64,000 nucleotides of DNA from Punica granatum (lineage: Eukaryota > Streptophyta > Magnoliopsida > Myrtales > Lythraceae), in NCBI RefSeq assembly GCF_007655135.1, contig NC_045131.1, forward strand, positions 23,854,001 to 23,918,000, given 5' to 3'. How positions within the stretch are numbered: the first letter of the stretch is position 1; each line of letters opens with the position of its first letter. Of the stretch, positions 1 to 12,385 are shown in pieces. A program made the position numbers and the translations under genes. Under the pieces are notes generated by a model that was not told the origin of the DNA, searched no databases, and was given only the letters and a program-made list of their open reading frames with translations.

Positions 1-315
1 CAATGACAAGAAACATAGGTAAGAAAGCATAAGTTTAAACTTCTAGACAGTAAAATTTGTCAGATAGGTGGGATCTCATGATAATATATCACAACTTACA
101 AAAGCATCCAAATTACAATGAAATTAAATATCATGCCAGGTTACCTCCAAATCTGATGGTCATGGAGTTCATTGCTTTTCATCTTACCATGCTACGAAGT
201 CAAATAGTAGCTGAAATGCAATTGTTGTGGCATTTATGCCGTGGCTGCATCTTGATGCTTCTTTGTGACCATCTTCATCTGAATATGATTATGAAAGTAT
301 TTAACTGTTGCAGAA
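1..315 (+). other. 5' leader/intron region of the hydrolase gene
   Basis: There is no convincing coding sequence here. A pyrimidine-rich stretch ends in TTGCAG at 308-313, immediately before the chosen start codon. The start is therefore probably preceded by an intron in the 5' UTR, with the promoter and first exon to the left of the window. In copy B the equivalent upstream region is present at about 38120-39097. Confidence 0.5.
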
Positions 316-3300
316 ATGGAAGCTGGGAGACAAAACCAAGGAGATCCAAGTGCTCCATTAGTTGTAAGTCTAATCTTTTGCTTTATATTTGTATGCCTTG
401 TAAATCTCTTTCGCGTCCCATCTTCCTTCTCATTTTTTCTTTTTAGATCATTTATTATCGCATTTTGAAACATATGGTAGCAAAGTTTACCTTATCCTGT
501 CATGCGCATGTAAGGGTTTTCACTCAAGCGAGCATTTTTTTTTCTTTTTTCGTTTTTTCATTTACCATCTGCTTTCTTATGTGTGCTTTATGAAAGTTAG
601 GTAACAGGTTTAGTGACTAAATTGGAAAAATAATATTTCTTCTTATATTTGGATTTTAATGCAAGTATCTCTTTTTTTTGTTTAGTGAGTTAAGTTATTC
701 CTTTCCCACGGAATGCTATATTCACCTCCAAAGTTTCAGGTTTGCCTCTGTATCCAGGAAATTGACCAGCGGCTATATTTTGATTTTCAGGCACAAAATT
801 CTGCTTATGATGGACTTTTGCCTCAGCTTTTTACCTCTATGCCATCTCTGAATGAAGCTGCATCATATCTTTCACAGACAGCATCATACCTAACTGGCTG
901 TTTCACAGATTACTCAGGTGGTTTTCTTGTTTCATCCATGGAATGCCTACTCTTTCTCTTGCGAATTTGGTGTTTGTTGTACCCAAATTTCAACTTTGAA
1001 AGATTTCCCAAGATTACTCTTTTGTTTTCATTTGCTGAGACTAAAATCTCTGGCATATAGAAAGTACTCAATCTGCAATCTCTTCTGCAATGCTTGTGGC
1101 ATGTTTACCTTGACTCTAGCAGAGGTTTATTTTGTCTTGATTTCCTCTGAATATTTACCAGTTTTCTGGTTTAAATGCTTTCGCTTTTCTTGAGGCATGG
1201 TTCATATGTCTGTACATTTCAGTTATCACTCCATGGTCTTGGGTTTTCGCAGTTGAATATTCCTCAGCCAATTCGGAGGAATATTTGCCAAATGAGCAGG
1301 AATTGGATACATTTTCTTCTGGACAAAATAGGAGGTATTGGACTAGCGATGATGTTTCTGTAAGTGAAACTTCGACATCCTATGCATCATCTTCCACTTC
1401 AGGAGCTGTAAGACCGTCTGCAGGGGATTCATCTCAAAGATCGAATGCGCTTGTGGCATCAGGCAGTACTGGGAATGGCATTTCCATTTTTCAGTGGTAT
1501 TGTTCTGCTGGATGATGCTTACGAATGTCTTTCATGGAAGGCTATTAGTCAGAGTTGTCGATTACTGTTTAATAAACTCTTTGCTGTCAAAAATTATATT
1601 CTATTGGAATTGTATCCCAGAGTTGGGAGCTTCATGGTTTTCCTTTTATTCATAAAAAAAGAAAATAAACGTTACGTTCTGTCCAAGATATTCAAAAGAT
1701 TGTCAACTAATCTTTGGTTTATAGGGTTAGTGATAATATATGTGTTAAATTTATGTCCCTCTATGTGTAGGCTGAGAAAATAATAAAACGCAATGAATTG
1801 AATTAAGTGGAAGGCAAATGAGTGAGCCTGGTCATCAGTTCCAAGCTCTCATAAAAGTTGAAATAATAAATGACCACTTGGTGACTAACCTAAATGCATA
1901 AGCTTATAGATGGAGCCACGGACATATGTTTTATCTAAGACTCTGTACTTGATAACATGTACTGTTTCAGTGAATGTTTCGTTGATTTCATTTTTCAGCC
2001 TTATTGAGCGTGCGCGGAGGACAGTTCGAGGTTCAGCTGATGACATAGGGTGGCTTCGACGGGATCCTAAATTACCTCCTGTTGAAGATGGGACTGAAAA
2101 GTATAACACAATTCTCGATAACATCAGGTAACACATTTTTTCAAATCCGCATAATTTTGCCTTATTTCATTATGAATGTTACTGATTACATTTTCGCTTG
2201 TTGTCAGGCATGGTATACACACACTACCAAAATCACTGGTATACCTGTTAGTTCCAGGTACCGATCTCTGATTGTCTCGCAATTATGCTCTGTAATAGCC
2301 GTAGGAGTTATAGTTTGGTTTGAAAACTATCTTTAAGTTTAATGGCATAGAAGTATAACCACTTTACTAAGCATATTAGAGGGTACTCATTCATAGTTTG
2401 CCATGCTGTAAATTGCGAAGCCTCTCTTCCGTTCTTCTACCAATATATGTGTTCATTGTGTTAAAGCACCGACAGGAATTTAAAAGGTTGCAAAATACAT
2501 TACCGATCAATCTACAAGATTACTAATATCCCAAAAGCAGTGACTATTGGGCAGACACTTGAAACCTCTGAACCATCTCTCAAAACCTAATATGTTAATT
2601 GAGAGGGGGATGCTTCTAAAGAGTATCTTTCAATAATGTACATCAAGTAATGCACATTAGTGAAATGTTGTCCTCCAAGTAAGCAAGCATGTCACTGGAC
2701 GTCCTTATATGGACAAAGAAAGGTTTTCATGTCGAGATTCAGTGCTTATTAGCATGATCAAACCAGCTTTTTGTGTTTCCTGTATCTAGTGATGATGACT
2801 CCTTTATTGCTAGGAGCAGCTGACATTTCTGAATGATGTGACATCTTCTTCGGGTACTTAGGGTGATAATAAACAAAATTCATTTGTTGGGTTTTTAGAG
2901 CTGTAACTTTTAGAGAGCATTTTTTGCTGAAATAAGAAATTTTTGTAAGATGAATAAATAAAAATGGACACTGTGGTCAAGATGTTGCATTAACAGGAAG
3001 ATAGACATCTCTACCATGTAAAAGTTATTCCTCTGAAAGAAATGCTCAATATATATACTCGTAGAAGCTTGTAGCATTTGGCCTGTGTTACAACTGTTTT
3101 TGGCTATTTCATGTGGTTGGCAGGTCTCTTCAGTAATCATGGGCCAATGTATTTTGTAAAGACGAAGATGGCTTTTTCAAAGATGGGCTTGGCATGTCAT
3201 ATTGCCAAGATTCACAGTGAGGTATCTCGGATTTCTTTTGCTTAGTAGGCAAGCATCATTATGCAAGTGATGTACACATATTTATACCTGCGAAGCTATC

Positions 3301-4995
3301 TCTGCTAATATTGCATGATTAGCAGTCCATCTTTACTGCTTTGGCGAAAAAATTTCTGGACAGGCTTCAGTTGAAAAAAATGCTAGAGAGATCAAAGAGT
3401 ACATTGAGGAAATTTATTGGGGCTCCAACAAACGTGTGATGTTACTCGGGCATAGCAAAGGGGGGATAGACAGCGCAGCTGCTTTATCATTGTACTGGTC
3501 TGAACTGAAAGATAAGGTTGCTGGGTTGGCAATAGCCCAGAGTCCATATGGCGGGACCCCTGTAGCTTCAGACATTCTTCGAGAGGGGCAGCTCGGTGAT
3601 TATGTCAGTCTAAGGAAACTCATGGAAATCGTGATCTGTAAAGTGATCAAGGTACTTGCTTTCTAAATTCTATTGATCTTTCGATTGGCCCTGAAAGGAG
3701 AATTGGCACATTAAGCTTTGAATTACGTAATGACCATTTTTTGAAGGGATTTACATTATTTCTCTTAAGTTTTGGTGCAATTATATTATGTACCCCGAAG
3801 TTTGGCAATTCATCATTTTGATCACGCTGCATCACAAGATCACATGCAGCCCAATTCGCATTGTAAAATTTTAGTTTTCGCTACTTTGCAACATGAACTT
3901 CTATAATCCTTCTTTATGTGGTAAATTTTTTACAAAGTTTTGGTCTTGGTACCGCTTTATGTCAAATCCGTGACACTTTGAAGAAGTCATAAAATATATA
4001 TTAAAAAAAAAAAAAACGATCATGTTTTTCCTGCTCCCTGTTGTGCATGATTTCCATAGGAAAATAGCTGGTGATTTCAAAAGAAGATTTTGAATGCAGG
4101 TAACCAAAAGCAAAATATTGAATTTTTCAACTTCGTGATCATGTAAGATCGAGGGTGCAAAGCAGCCCAAACTTGATAATACTGTAGGATGTCAATTGGT
4201 GTAGAATCTTAGGTAGTAGGTACGGAGTGGTCTAAACACAAAAGTTCAGGTGTAAATAGATGTTCACCCTCCATATTGCTCCTCCATGGTCATATGCGAT
4301 TTCAAAAAGACAGTATTGATACATGCATATACATGCATATAATTCATAATTAATCGATATTACATGGAGACGGAGGAGTACAATGATGTATTTTCTTTAT
4401 TCCTCTTTATTTATTACATACATATGATTCAATTTAGTGTAGATCAGCTTAGAAGCCATTTCTTGTCTTCTAGCAGTAGCAGACCTTGTTTCTTACAAAT
4501 GCATCTGCTGTGGTTCTTCTGTAGGGCGACATGCAAGCTTTGATAGACTTGACTTATGAGAAGCGGAAGGAGTTCCTTTCAAAACACGAACTTCCCAGAG
4601 AACTCCCCGTGGTGTCATTCCACACAGAAGCGGGCATTTCACCTGCAGTAGTAGCTTCCTTATCCCACGTGGCCCATGCGGAGCTGCCTCTGGGCCAACC
4701 CACAAAGCTGCCCGTGGTGATTCCCCTTGGCGCAGCAATGGCTGCATGTGCACAGGTCATCCAGGCTCGGTACGGGGAGAAGAGCGACGGGCTTGTGACC
4801 CGCTGCGATGCGGAGGTGCCAGGCTCAGTGGTGGTCCGGCCCACCCGTAAGTTGGACCATGCCTGGATGGTCTACTCGTCTCTGAATGATGACCCTTCCG
4901 AAGCCGATGCTTCTCAGCTGTGTGAAGCTCTCTTGACCTTGCTTGTGGATGTGGGGCAGAAGAAGATGCAGGAGCTCTCAGCGAAAGACGAGTGA
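316..4995 (+). CDS. Alpha/beta-hydrolase (lipase-like) protein, eight coding exons, about 484 aa
   Basis: Exons join in frame as 316-363, 791-917, 1253-1496, 1999-2127, 2208-2257, 3124-3221, 3364-3651 and 4525-4995, all with GT-AG borders. The N-terminal third is Ser-rich and likely disordered. The middle carries an RRTVRGSADDIGWLRRDPK stretch, then HGIHTLPKSLVYLLVPGLF (a probable oxyanion-loop strand) and the nucleophile elbow GHSKGG in exon 7. A C-terminal His in RKLDHAWMVYSS could complete the catalytic triad. This fits an uncharacterised plant alpha/beta-hydrolase family; the substrate is unknown. The start at 316 was chosen because it follows an acceptor directly and the exon ends in phase at GTAAGT. 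No internal stop or frameshift was found, unlike copy B at 39098-43424. Exon 3's donor at 1497 (GTATTG) is inferred from phase. Confidence 0.85.
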
Positions 4996-6050
4996 AGTGA
5001 GGGACCGCCCTGAGGCCATTTAGATCTGGAAAACTCGGAGGATCTCCCCAAACTTCCATTGCCTTTTCCGCTTCACTGGGTTTACATTACAATGCGTTCT
5101 CCTCTCTCTTATAATTCATCAGATCTTGTAAAGTGTAATTCAGTATTCGTTACTTGATATAATTTTTTTTTGTTTTTAGAAATCGAAAACAGAAACCAGA
5201 GCCGGAATGAAACTCTGTGTACCATAGACTAGCGTGTTGTAAATGGTAAAATCTCTCATCTTTTGTAATGTTAAACTAAGGCTTCAACTATTCATGAAGT
5301 GCCTGCATTTACTTTTAGTATAGAGGAACAATGTAGCGTAGATCTTCTTTCCAGGTGTAAATTTAAGCAAAGCTTTGTAAGTTTGGCTCATTAGAATTCG
5401 GAAGATCATTCTTGAGGGATGTTGAGAAGTCAGTGTTAATTCCGCGCTTAATGCATGCTTTCGACCAGATTCTTGAATAGGTGGCCAGGAAGAGTCCAGC
5501 CTGATGTTGATTTATTATGGAAGTTACCACTTCTTCCTCAGTCTTCGCCGTACACTTTCAATTACAACGTAAACCTTTTGTCATTGGATAATGCCATGTC
5601 GTTCAATAATTCGGGTTTGAGGGATATCAGAAGATGACTGCCAACCAGTAAAGATGTATTGAATTCTGCAGTTTGAATTCTGCCAACAAGAGAGTTATCA
5701 AGAGCAACTTAAGGGGTTTGTGATGCCAGATAATTAGAAATTATTTGCAAATTAATTGAGTCTCTGCATGGACCGACTAAACACCAAAAGATTTTGAGTA
5801 TATATGATCTTGCCTCATGAGTTCAATGCAATAATGCCAACATACTTATTCAAAGTTCAAAAGTGACCGTGATGGGATTATTTATCTTTATGTGAATTAT
5901 TTGTTTTTGCTACCAATGAAAAAAAAGGCAGTTTTGAGAGTTAGAACACCTTTCTGTTTTGAAAAAAATAACTCACAAATTTCCACATTGGCGTATCAAG
6001 GATTATAGTATATTATCCATGGTATTGTATAACATAGGAGGCCAAACTCG
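4996..6050. other. 3' UTR and downstream flank of the hydrolase gene
   Basis: After the stop codon comes non-coding sequence, partly T-rich (about 5160-5180), that is conserved in copy B. No clear AATAAA was picked out. I see no coding sequence I trust here. Copy B has an extra 1.6 kb inserted at the point equivalent to about 5680. Confidence 0.5.
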
Positions 6051-6067
6051 CAACCAATTATTTGACG

Positions 6068-6441
6068 AAAAGAAAGTATGATCTCCGTTCCTATCTTGGA
6101 ACAAACAAAAGGTTGCATAAAAGATCTCAGCATAAACAAAGCGACTAGGAGACAATTTGCAAACATTTTGTTACTGAAAAGCATCAGGTAAATCTCAGTA
6201 TTTGCAAAATTATGTGTTTTTTGGGTTTTCGATGGTTGAAAGGACAAATGTCGAATGAAAATACTTGTGCAAACATAATCTTATGCAACTTTTTGGTATA
6301 GAATTTGATTTTACCGTAACATTGATTTCCATTTATATTTTTATTCAGCAACGAAGTGAGGTTAACGCAGACAATTGCAAGAAACTGATGATAAATCATT
6401 ATGGAGGCTCAAAGTCGTTTATCCAGCATCTTCATGACTTG
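6068..6441 (+). pseudogene. CACTA (En/Spm)-type transposase C-terminal fragment, two exons
   Basis: Two exon-like pieces, about 6068-6187 (donor GTAAAT) and 6349-6441 (acceptor TTCAG, donor GTACGA), read NKRLHKRSQHKQSD-stop-ETICKHF and NHYGGSKSFIQHLHDL. The basic region followed by a GGSKSF motif resembles the plant transposase family PF03004 of CACTA elements. Copy A has TAG where copy B has CAG (Gln). No termini or catalytic domain were seen, so this is a relic that was already present before the duplication. Confidence 0.4.
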
Positions 6442-8670
6442 GTACGAATACTTACTGATCCTAAATCTTGTTTGCTTAGCTATCCAAAGAAGTGTTTAAT
6501 CCCTAATTTATTAGGCATATTATGTGTGATTGTCTTGGGAGCTTTTTCTTCCTTATATTTGATGTACTTTTTTGGGTGACTGTCTTGGGAGCTAATCTTA
6601 CTTTTCTTCCAAAATATTGTATTGGGTATTGTTTTGTGGAGTATATATCTTATGAGATTGACTTCATTATTGGTCTGCATGATATTGAAAATCATATTTA
6701 AATCGTGTAATGTAGATCTCTATGTTTTGTAATATAAAATTATATAATATTATGATAGGAGTACTCATTCAATTTGTTTATTTAAATGGTGAAATGTACA
6801 TGTAATAGTGCAGGTCCTTCCTACTTCGTCATTTTGGTGAGATAGGTGCAAGAAGAGTTAACAGTAGAAGATGATATGTTAGGATCTTTTGTTGGTATGG
6901 ACTGCCATTTTTAGGCATATGAACTATTTCGTAGAACCTGTTGTTAACTCTTACTATGTTTGGTATATTTTGTCAACCAAGCTCTTTTGATGTTTTCTTC
7001 TTGATTAGAAATTGATAATTGTTACTTACGAGACTATATTTTTATTTTAGAGTTTCTAAGAAATGACATAATAAGTATTATCATATATTAGTTTTATTGT
7101 GGTTGCGGTTTTAAAATGTCCACCATTAACCACGAATTGTGATGGTTAATGCGTCTGTCTCATTTACTATGATTTAGTTCGTCGAAAAAGCGTATAAGTT
7201 TATACCCAAAACAATTGCGACAAATGCTCTATTATTATTTATAATAAAAACAAAACGTGGCAACAGATATTCCTATTTTCTTTCCATAATATTTATGTTC
7301 GTGGTTATTAATGTTTTCTTGCCACCAAAAATTGCTATTATTATGTGCTAATTGGATTCGATTTTCTGATCCCTCTTGAATAATGCAATACCTGGTTCTG
7401 CATTTGTAAAGGGTATTTTTCGCTAATAGTTTATTTGGTTAAGGATAACCAAAATAAATCATCTTCCTTTTTATTTATAAGTCCAATCATACAAAAAAAA
7501 ATCACTTTAAATCCCCTTCTAACGTTAATTCGTTGTCAATTGTAAAACCTTCAGTTCCTATGCAACAAAACAGATGCCTGCAACTGTACGTGCTAATAAG
7601 AGATTTTCCAAAATGATGTTTTGTCTTGGCATAATAAAGGTTTATAATCCACTGAAGGGAAACAAGAAGAGAGACATGGAAGCTCCCTTAGTGAAAATAT
7701 TGTATAAGATAATCCTAGTATAAATAGATTTTGGATTGCAATTAAAAATGCAAATGCACTATTTCCCTTATTCAACTGCTTTATCTCTATTTAATTTGAA
7801 ATACTTTAATTTTCTATATGATCAAACGAATAATTTTCTTGTTACTTTCTCTCTCTATGCATGTCCTTAATACATGTTTATTTTGAATAGTTGGCGAAAA
7901 GTCAAAACAGCTCAAAATACTATGTTTTCAAATTCTTTGATTAAAATAAATAAAATTAACACGGAAAATATATGCAAGGGAATTCATGGTAAAATTTATT
8001 TTATATGAAACTAATGTTTTTATATCTATAATAATTATCCTAAAAATGATAATTATAATAATCTACAACAATAGTAAATAATAGGGTAAGTATAAGTGTC
8101 ATTCCCTAAGCTAAGACCGACTTTTAATTGTGGTTCCCCAAATTTTGCAAAGTGATCACTCCCGGAACGGTAAAGGATGCAAATACACTCCCTAATTTAG
8201 TGGAATTTCAAAACAGCCTAAAAGAATGATTAAAAAACTAAAAAGTACAACAAAGCGAGAGAATGGTGAATTCTCCCTTTCTAATAGAGGGCAAGGGGTG
8301 AAATTTTATGGCATTCCATAAATCAATTCCTACTTTAAAAATACAATCAATTTTTTTTTATATTCCTACTGACAGAATGCTCATCTTTCGAGATGGAAAA
8401 TGAACAAAAAATTTTCTTTTGTATAACATGATGTCATCATTAGAGATTATTTAGAGAGAAATCTAGAACTAGCAAATTTAATTTCAAAATAAATCTCCGG
8501 AACAACCACTTGAACTCAGGAAAAGAGTGGATTGGGTCGGTTGAGAAATAAGATGTAAAGAAATCTTTTATTATGTGAAAGCATAGTTTTTTCAAATGTT
8601 CTTTTTTATCCAACTAGGGTAGCCCTTCATTATTAAAAACGCCGAACACAGTACTTAGTACAGATTTGAG
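6442..8670. other. AT-rich non-coding part of copy A
   Basis: About 2.2 kb of AT-rich sequence without recognisable genes. It is preserved in copy B (46440-48679) with small indels, for example an extra 60-odd bases in B near 47850-47900. Open frames here are short and not conserved in length between the copies. Confidence 0.5.
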
Positions 8671-8716
8671 CTCATAGGGAGAGGGAAGCTGATCTTTTGC
8701 CTTTCCATTAGTTTCA

Positions 8717-9198
8717 GTAGAGATTTTGAAACCTGTCAACTTATATACTCACCATCTCTCCTATGTTTTGTCGATGTGAGATTCGGCTAGGACGTTACAT
8801 ACACCTTCTTTATGGACTCAGCGTTCTCACTGAGGTTTGCCCACCATCGTTAAAGTTTGCCCACGAAATGACTCTAATATCACACGCTTTTAAAACGCGT
8901 CAATAGAGATTTTGAAGCATGTCCACTTATACACCCGGATATGTTTTGTTGATGCGAAACTCACCTAGGATGTTACATACACCCCCTTTAGAGACTCAGG
9001 GTCCTCGCTGAGCTTGCCCCACCATCTTTCAAGTTTGCACGCGAAGTGACTCTGATACCAAATGTAACGGCCCAAACCCTAGTGATATTTGTCTGCCATG
9101 GCGCTGTTTTTAAAACACATCACTAGGAAACATGGCCACTTATATACCCTGCTTCTTCCCCATGTTTTGTCAATGTGGAATTAGTCTATGGTGTTACA
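8717..9198 (-). mobile_element. TRIM-like small LTR retrotransposon remnants, three LTR-like units
   Basis: Three similar units end near 8803, 8975 and 9198, each with a GTTACAT end and shared phrases such as ACATACACC and CTGAG. The best unit, 9063-9198, runs TGTAACG...GTGTTACA (136 bp). It is preceded on the plus strand by GACTCTGATACCA (about 9048-9060), the reverse complement of the TGGTATCAGAGTC primer-binding site for initiator tRNA-Met. The element therefore lies on the minus strand. There is no coding capacity. The short LTRs and small interior point to a TRIM-type family, rearranged or tandemly repeated. Confidence 0.55.
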
Positions 9199-9989
9199 TG
9201 GATCGCCGAACACAATCATGCTTTTGTGAAAAGTCAGCCCCTGGTCACAGAATGCAAATATTGGCACATCAAGATAACAAACCAATCTGCAAGGCAAGAG
9301 GGACTAAAATGGTTGAATATCAAACCCGAGATCCTAAGAAGAAAATGTTGGACGCTTAAGCTTGCATTTGATTCTCGAGTTGAATCATGATCCAACTTAA
9401 CTTGATTTTGTGTAATGATTGCAAGTATTGACAAATATATAGATTTGTAAGAATATATATATATATATATATGTATATGGAGATGTGAAAATAAACGGGA
9501 AATTTATTATTAAAAAATTAATTATAAAAATAATTAGGAAAAAGTATGGATGAAAAATTATTATTAAATAGAGAAAAAGACAAAACGGTAATGATTGCAA
9601 TGTTGAATTTAGGAAAGAATAGAGTTAAGTTAGATTGAGTAAAATTACTTACTTGAAAACCAAACAAAGTCTAAAAAATGATCAGATAAGTAAATTTTCA
9701 TCTTCGAAAATCTACATAGGAGAATCCCCATGTACCGACAGCGTTATCCAGCCCCCCCCCCCCCCGACAGGACATCTGATCCAATGGAAAATATATCGTA
9801 AGCTATCATGATCGTATGATATTACAATGGAAAACGCCGCATGCGTCGAGCGTTTTCTCCCACTTTCCAAAAAAAACGCTCGAGTATGGTTTCAAAATTT
9901 AAGACCCAATCAATTAGCCCATTTTAAGAGTTGGCCATGCATTTCTGAAACCCTTTTCAAGGATCAAGAAAGAGAAAAAAAAATCTTGA
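9199..9989. other. AT-rich spacer with simple repeats
   Basis: No supported gene. It includes an (AT)n run at about 9455-9472 and a run of about 14 C at 9752-9766. A short open stretch reading WIAEHNHAFVKSQP (about 9198-9240) is isolated and was not assigned. Confidence 0.5.
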
Positions 9990-10245
9990 AGCTTAATGAG
10001 GTTTTGTAAGAAAAGTGAAGCAAGTTTACGAGAGTATATCAAACGATTCGCAGTTATTGAGATGGAAATCCCACATTTGAAAGAATGAGTGGCAATATAT
10101 GCGCTTATTAACGGGGTTGGGAATCTCAAGGTTCAACTACTACCTCTACAAGAAACCTCAAAAGATATGGCATGGTTGTTAGAATGAATACAATATTGCC
10201 ACGAAGAGGAAGCTACATCAATGAAATGTGTTTCGGAAGAGCACA
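9990..10245 (+). pseudogene. Degenerate Ty3/gypsy gag fragment
   Basis: One frame reads SLREYIKRFAVIEMEIPHLKE, then a stop, then VAIYALINGVGNLKVQLLP and a further stop after MAWLLE. This is the typical plant Retrotrans_gag pattern (ESLREYxxRF ... ALxNGL ... MxELLxRAxxYI). Two or more internal stops, and the absence of flanking pol or LTRs, mark it as a relic. It is unrelated to the young gypsy element at 22213. Confidence 0.6.
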
Positions 10246-10511
10246 AACCACTCGAAAAAATAGAGAATCAAGAAATGCAAAGTATGAAAATGGGTATCGA
10301 GGATTTAAAAGGGGAAACATCACCAAATGAAAGTTTGAGGTTTACATACCTCTAAATACTTCATGGCACCAAAACCTGGAGCGGGACGGGGATTATTATT
10401 ATATACACTCTCACGAGAATCGAATAAATTTTGTGTTAATTAAAATAAAGTATTTTTTATTGTTATTCCAAATATGCACCCACATATATCCATACAGATT
10501 TCTCAGTTCCA

Positions 10512-10838
10512 ATGTCCATGGACTTAATAACGACTCACGGTTCAATAAATAATAGACACCTACAATTGTTACACTGAGTTAGAAGCCTACGAGTTGACAA
10601 ACAGTAGGTCCACGGACCTAATAAAGATGCACAAGGCAATAAATAACAAAGATTTACGAATCGATTTTATTGAGAAACATACGGATTTAATAAAGGTCTA
10701 TAGACATAATAAATACTCATGTGTCCGTTCATAATAGAGATCCATGGATCAATTTTAATGGAAAACTTGCGGATTGATATTGGTCTATGAATCTATTGAA
10801 TACTCACAGGTCGATAAATATGAAGAGATCTATGGGTA
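10512..10838. repeat. Degenerate tandem repeat, about 90-bp unit, roughly four copies
   Basis: Four diverged units begin with a GGTCTATGGACCTAATAAA-like phrase at about 10512, 10607, 10695 and 10782. Each continues with a TCAATAAATAATAGAGATC-like phrase. The units differ at many positions, so the array is old. Confidence 0.55.
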
Positions 10839-10888
10839 AAAAAAAAGAAAGAAAGTCCGACGTCTAAGATTCTGATAATACCTAAGGG

Positions 10889-11565
10889 TACAGGGGTGGC
10901 ACTATTTCTCATGCCGTATTTAAACATGTCGTGTCTAAATGGATTTGTGTCAGAAAGTTCTAAATCCGAACATGACACGTTTAATAAACGTGTCAAGATT
11001 TTTAAATACAAACACGATACGTTTAATTACGGGTTGACACGGACATGACACATCTAACCTATTTAACTAAACGTGTCTAAATGTGTATATATACTTACCT
11101 ACACGATATGACATTATTACCTTTAGGTACATATTATACATATATGATGTGACACTATTAACTTTAATTACACATCACAACACGATTTACATGATAAAAG
11201 CATCATAAACAGGTGATTTATATAAACAAATATTTTAGTGTAATTTCTTCTATACAATATGTGAAATAAATTTATTAACACGATAACACATAATATAAAC
11301 GGATCTAACAGTGTCTAAATGGGTTATGAGGATTAAACCCGTTTAGATACGAAACATATTTATCCATTTCTTCTATACAATATGTGAAACAAATTTATTA
11401 ATACGATAACACATAATATAAACGGATTTAACCGTGTCTAAACGGGTTATGAGGATTAAACTCATTTAGATACGAAACATATTTATCATAAATCCAAACC
11501 CGCATAACTTTGTGTCGTATCCATAACGTGTTATCGTATCGTGTCAAATACTGCCGGCCCATAAG
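10889..11565. mobile_element. Probable non-autonomous hAT-like element rich in CGTGTC motifs
   Basis: The left end, GGGGTGGCACTATTT, pairs imperfectly with the right end, whose reverse complement is GGGCCGGCAGTATTT. The interior is dense in CGTGTC/GACACG motifs, as in common plant hAT-type elements with subterminal repeats. No coding sequence is present. A target-site duplication was not resolved. Confidence 0.4.
11247..11489. repeat. Direct tandem duplication, about 120-bp unit x2
   Basis: The phrase beginning TTCTTCTATACAATATGTGA occurs at about 11247 and again at about 11367. It is followed in both by near-identical sequence through CGAAACATATTTATC. The few differences are mostly transitions. 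It lies inside the hAT-like element. Confidence 0.8.
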
Positions 11566-11622
11566 AGCATGTGAACTATAGATTCTTTTTTTTTCTCGGA
11601 AAAATGGACTGTAGATTAGATC

Positions 11623-11651
11623 TTATATATATATATATATATATATATAAG
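11623..11651. repeat. (AT)n microsatellite
   Basis: Uninterrupted TA dinucleotides within the sequence after TTAGATCTTATAT. Confidence 0.9.
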
Positions 11652-11669
11652 AACAATGCGATCCAAAGT

Positions 11670-12060
11670 CTGATACTGAGTTGAGATGCAAATGATGATT
11701 AAACAATTTTAATTAGCATGTTTATTGGAGGAAGAAAGTATTAAAATAATTTAAAGATAATGCACTCCAACTGTACTGATAAAAATAAAAATAAAAATCC
11801 TCCAATTGCATGAAGGTTTCAAAAAAAAATAATAATATGTTTTTAGTCTTTGACAGATTGCCTAGTAGTCCAAGATCGGGGCCCAAACGGTCAAAATATA
11901 GATTTTCTCTTCTATTTTAAAAATGGGGGGGAAAGAAAGATGGGATTCGATAAGAAGAATATAGCACAATAACATATATTCTCACTTAATAACAACGAAG
12001 TTTTACCTAGGTTTGATTTTCACGATGATCATATGGCACATACTATTTCATTAGCTATTA
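11670..12060. repeat. Dispersed repeat, copy 1 (second copy at about 19870-20150)
   Basis: Shared phrases in the same order include GAGATGCAAATGAT (GCCAAGATGCAAATGATC in copy 2), TTGCCTAGTAGT, CGGTCAAAATATAGATTT and CTCTTCTATT. The Harbinger element ends exactly beside copy 2, so it inserted at or next to that copy. Confidence 0.65.
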
Positions 12061-12089
12061 GAATTTTTATTTATTTATACTAAAACAAT

Positions 12090-12385
12090 GTTCTTCTTGT
12101 GCAAAACATCTTTGTACTTATTTGGGATTTTGCACCTGAAAAATCCCTAAATACTAAATGATTTGTTTTATATGAAAACTTTTCGCGAGTTTCGTTCAAG
12201 ACAATTATCATCGATACAAAATATTATTGTTATTGCTAAAACTTGAAAGATTTTTCTGACATCTTCGTTCAATTTCGTACTACATTAGAATTAATTAATA
12301 TCATATAATTATTAATTACATGTTACATAAATTAATACAATTCTTAAATTAATCCTAATCCTCAATTAATCTATTCATTAAATTT
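12090..12385. repeat. Single unit of the 150-bp repeat family that is tandem at 33330-34240
   Basis: The segment from TTCTTCTTGTGCAAAACATC through GAAACTTGAAAGATTTTTCT and TTAGAATTAATTAATAT matches the last unit and tail of the array at about 33950-34240, in the same orientation. Confidence 0.75.

Larger units (their letters stand above)
1..8670. repeat. Segmental duplication, copy A
   Basis: This segment matches 38785-48679 in the same orientation, base for base over long runs with scattered substitutions and small indels. The match starts at the first base of the window, so its true left end is outside. It fades at about 8670, where copy B runs into LINE sequence. It contains the intact hydrolase gene and its downstream flank. 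The two copies are separated by about 30 kb, mostly transposons. Confidence 0.93.

Noticed and set aside
4554..5059. Minus-strand open frames opposite the last hydrolase exon
   Set aside because: They are antisense to a conserved coding exon and have no family motifs.
9198..9390. Open stretch with WIAEHNHAFVKS resembling a FAR1-type EHNH motif
   Set aside because: The motif is isolated, with no other FAR1 domain sequence or splice partners nearby; chance similarity is likely.
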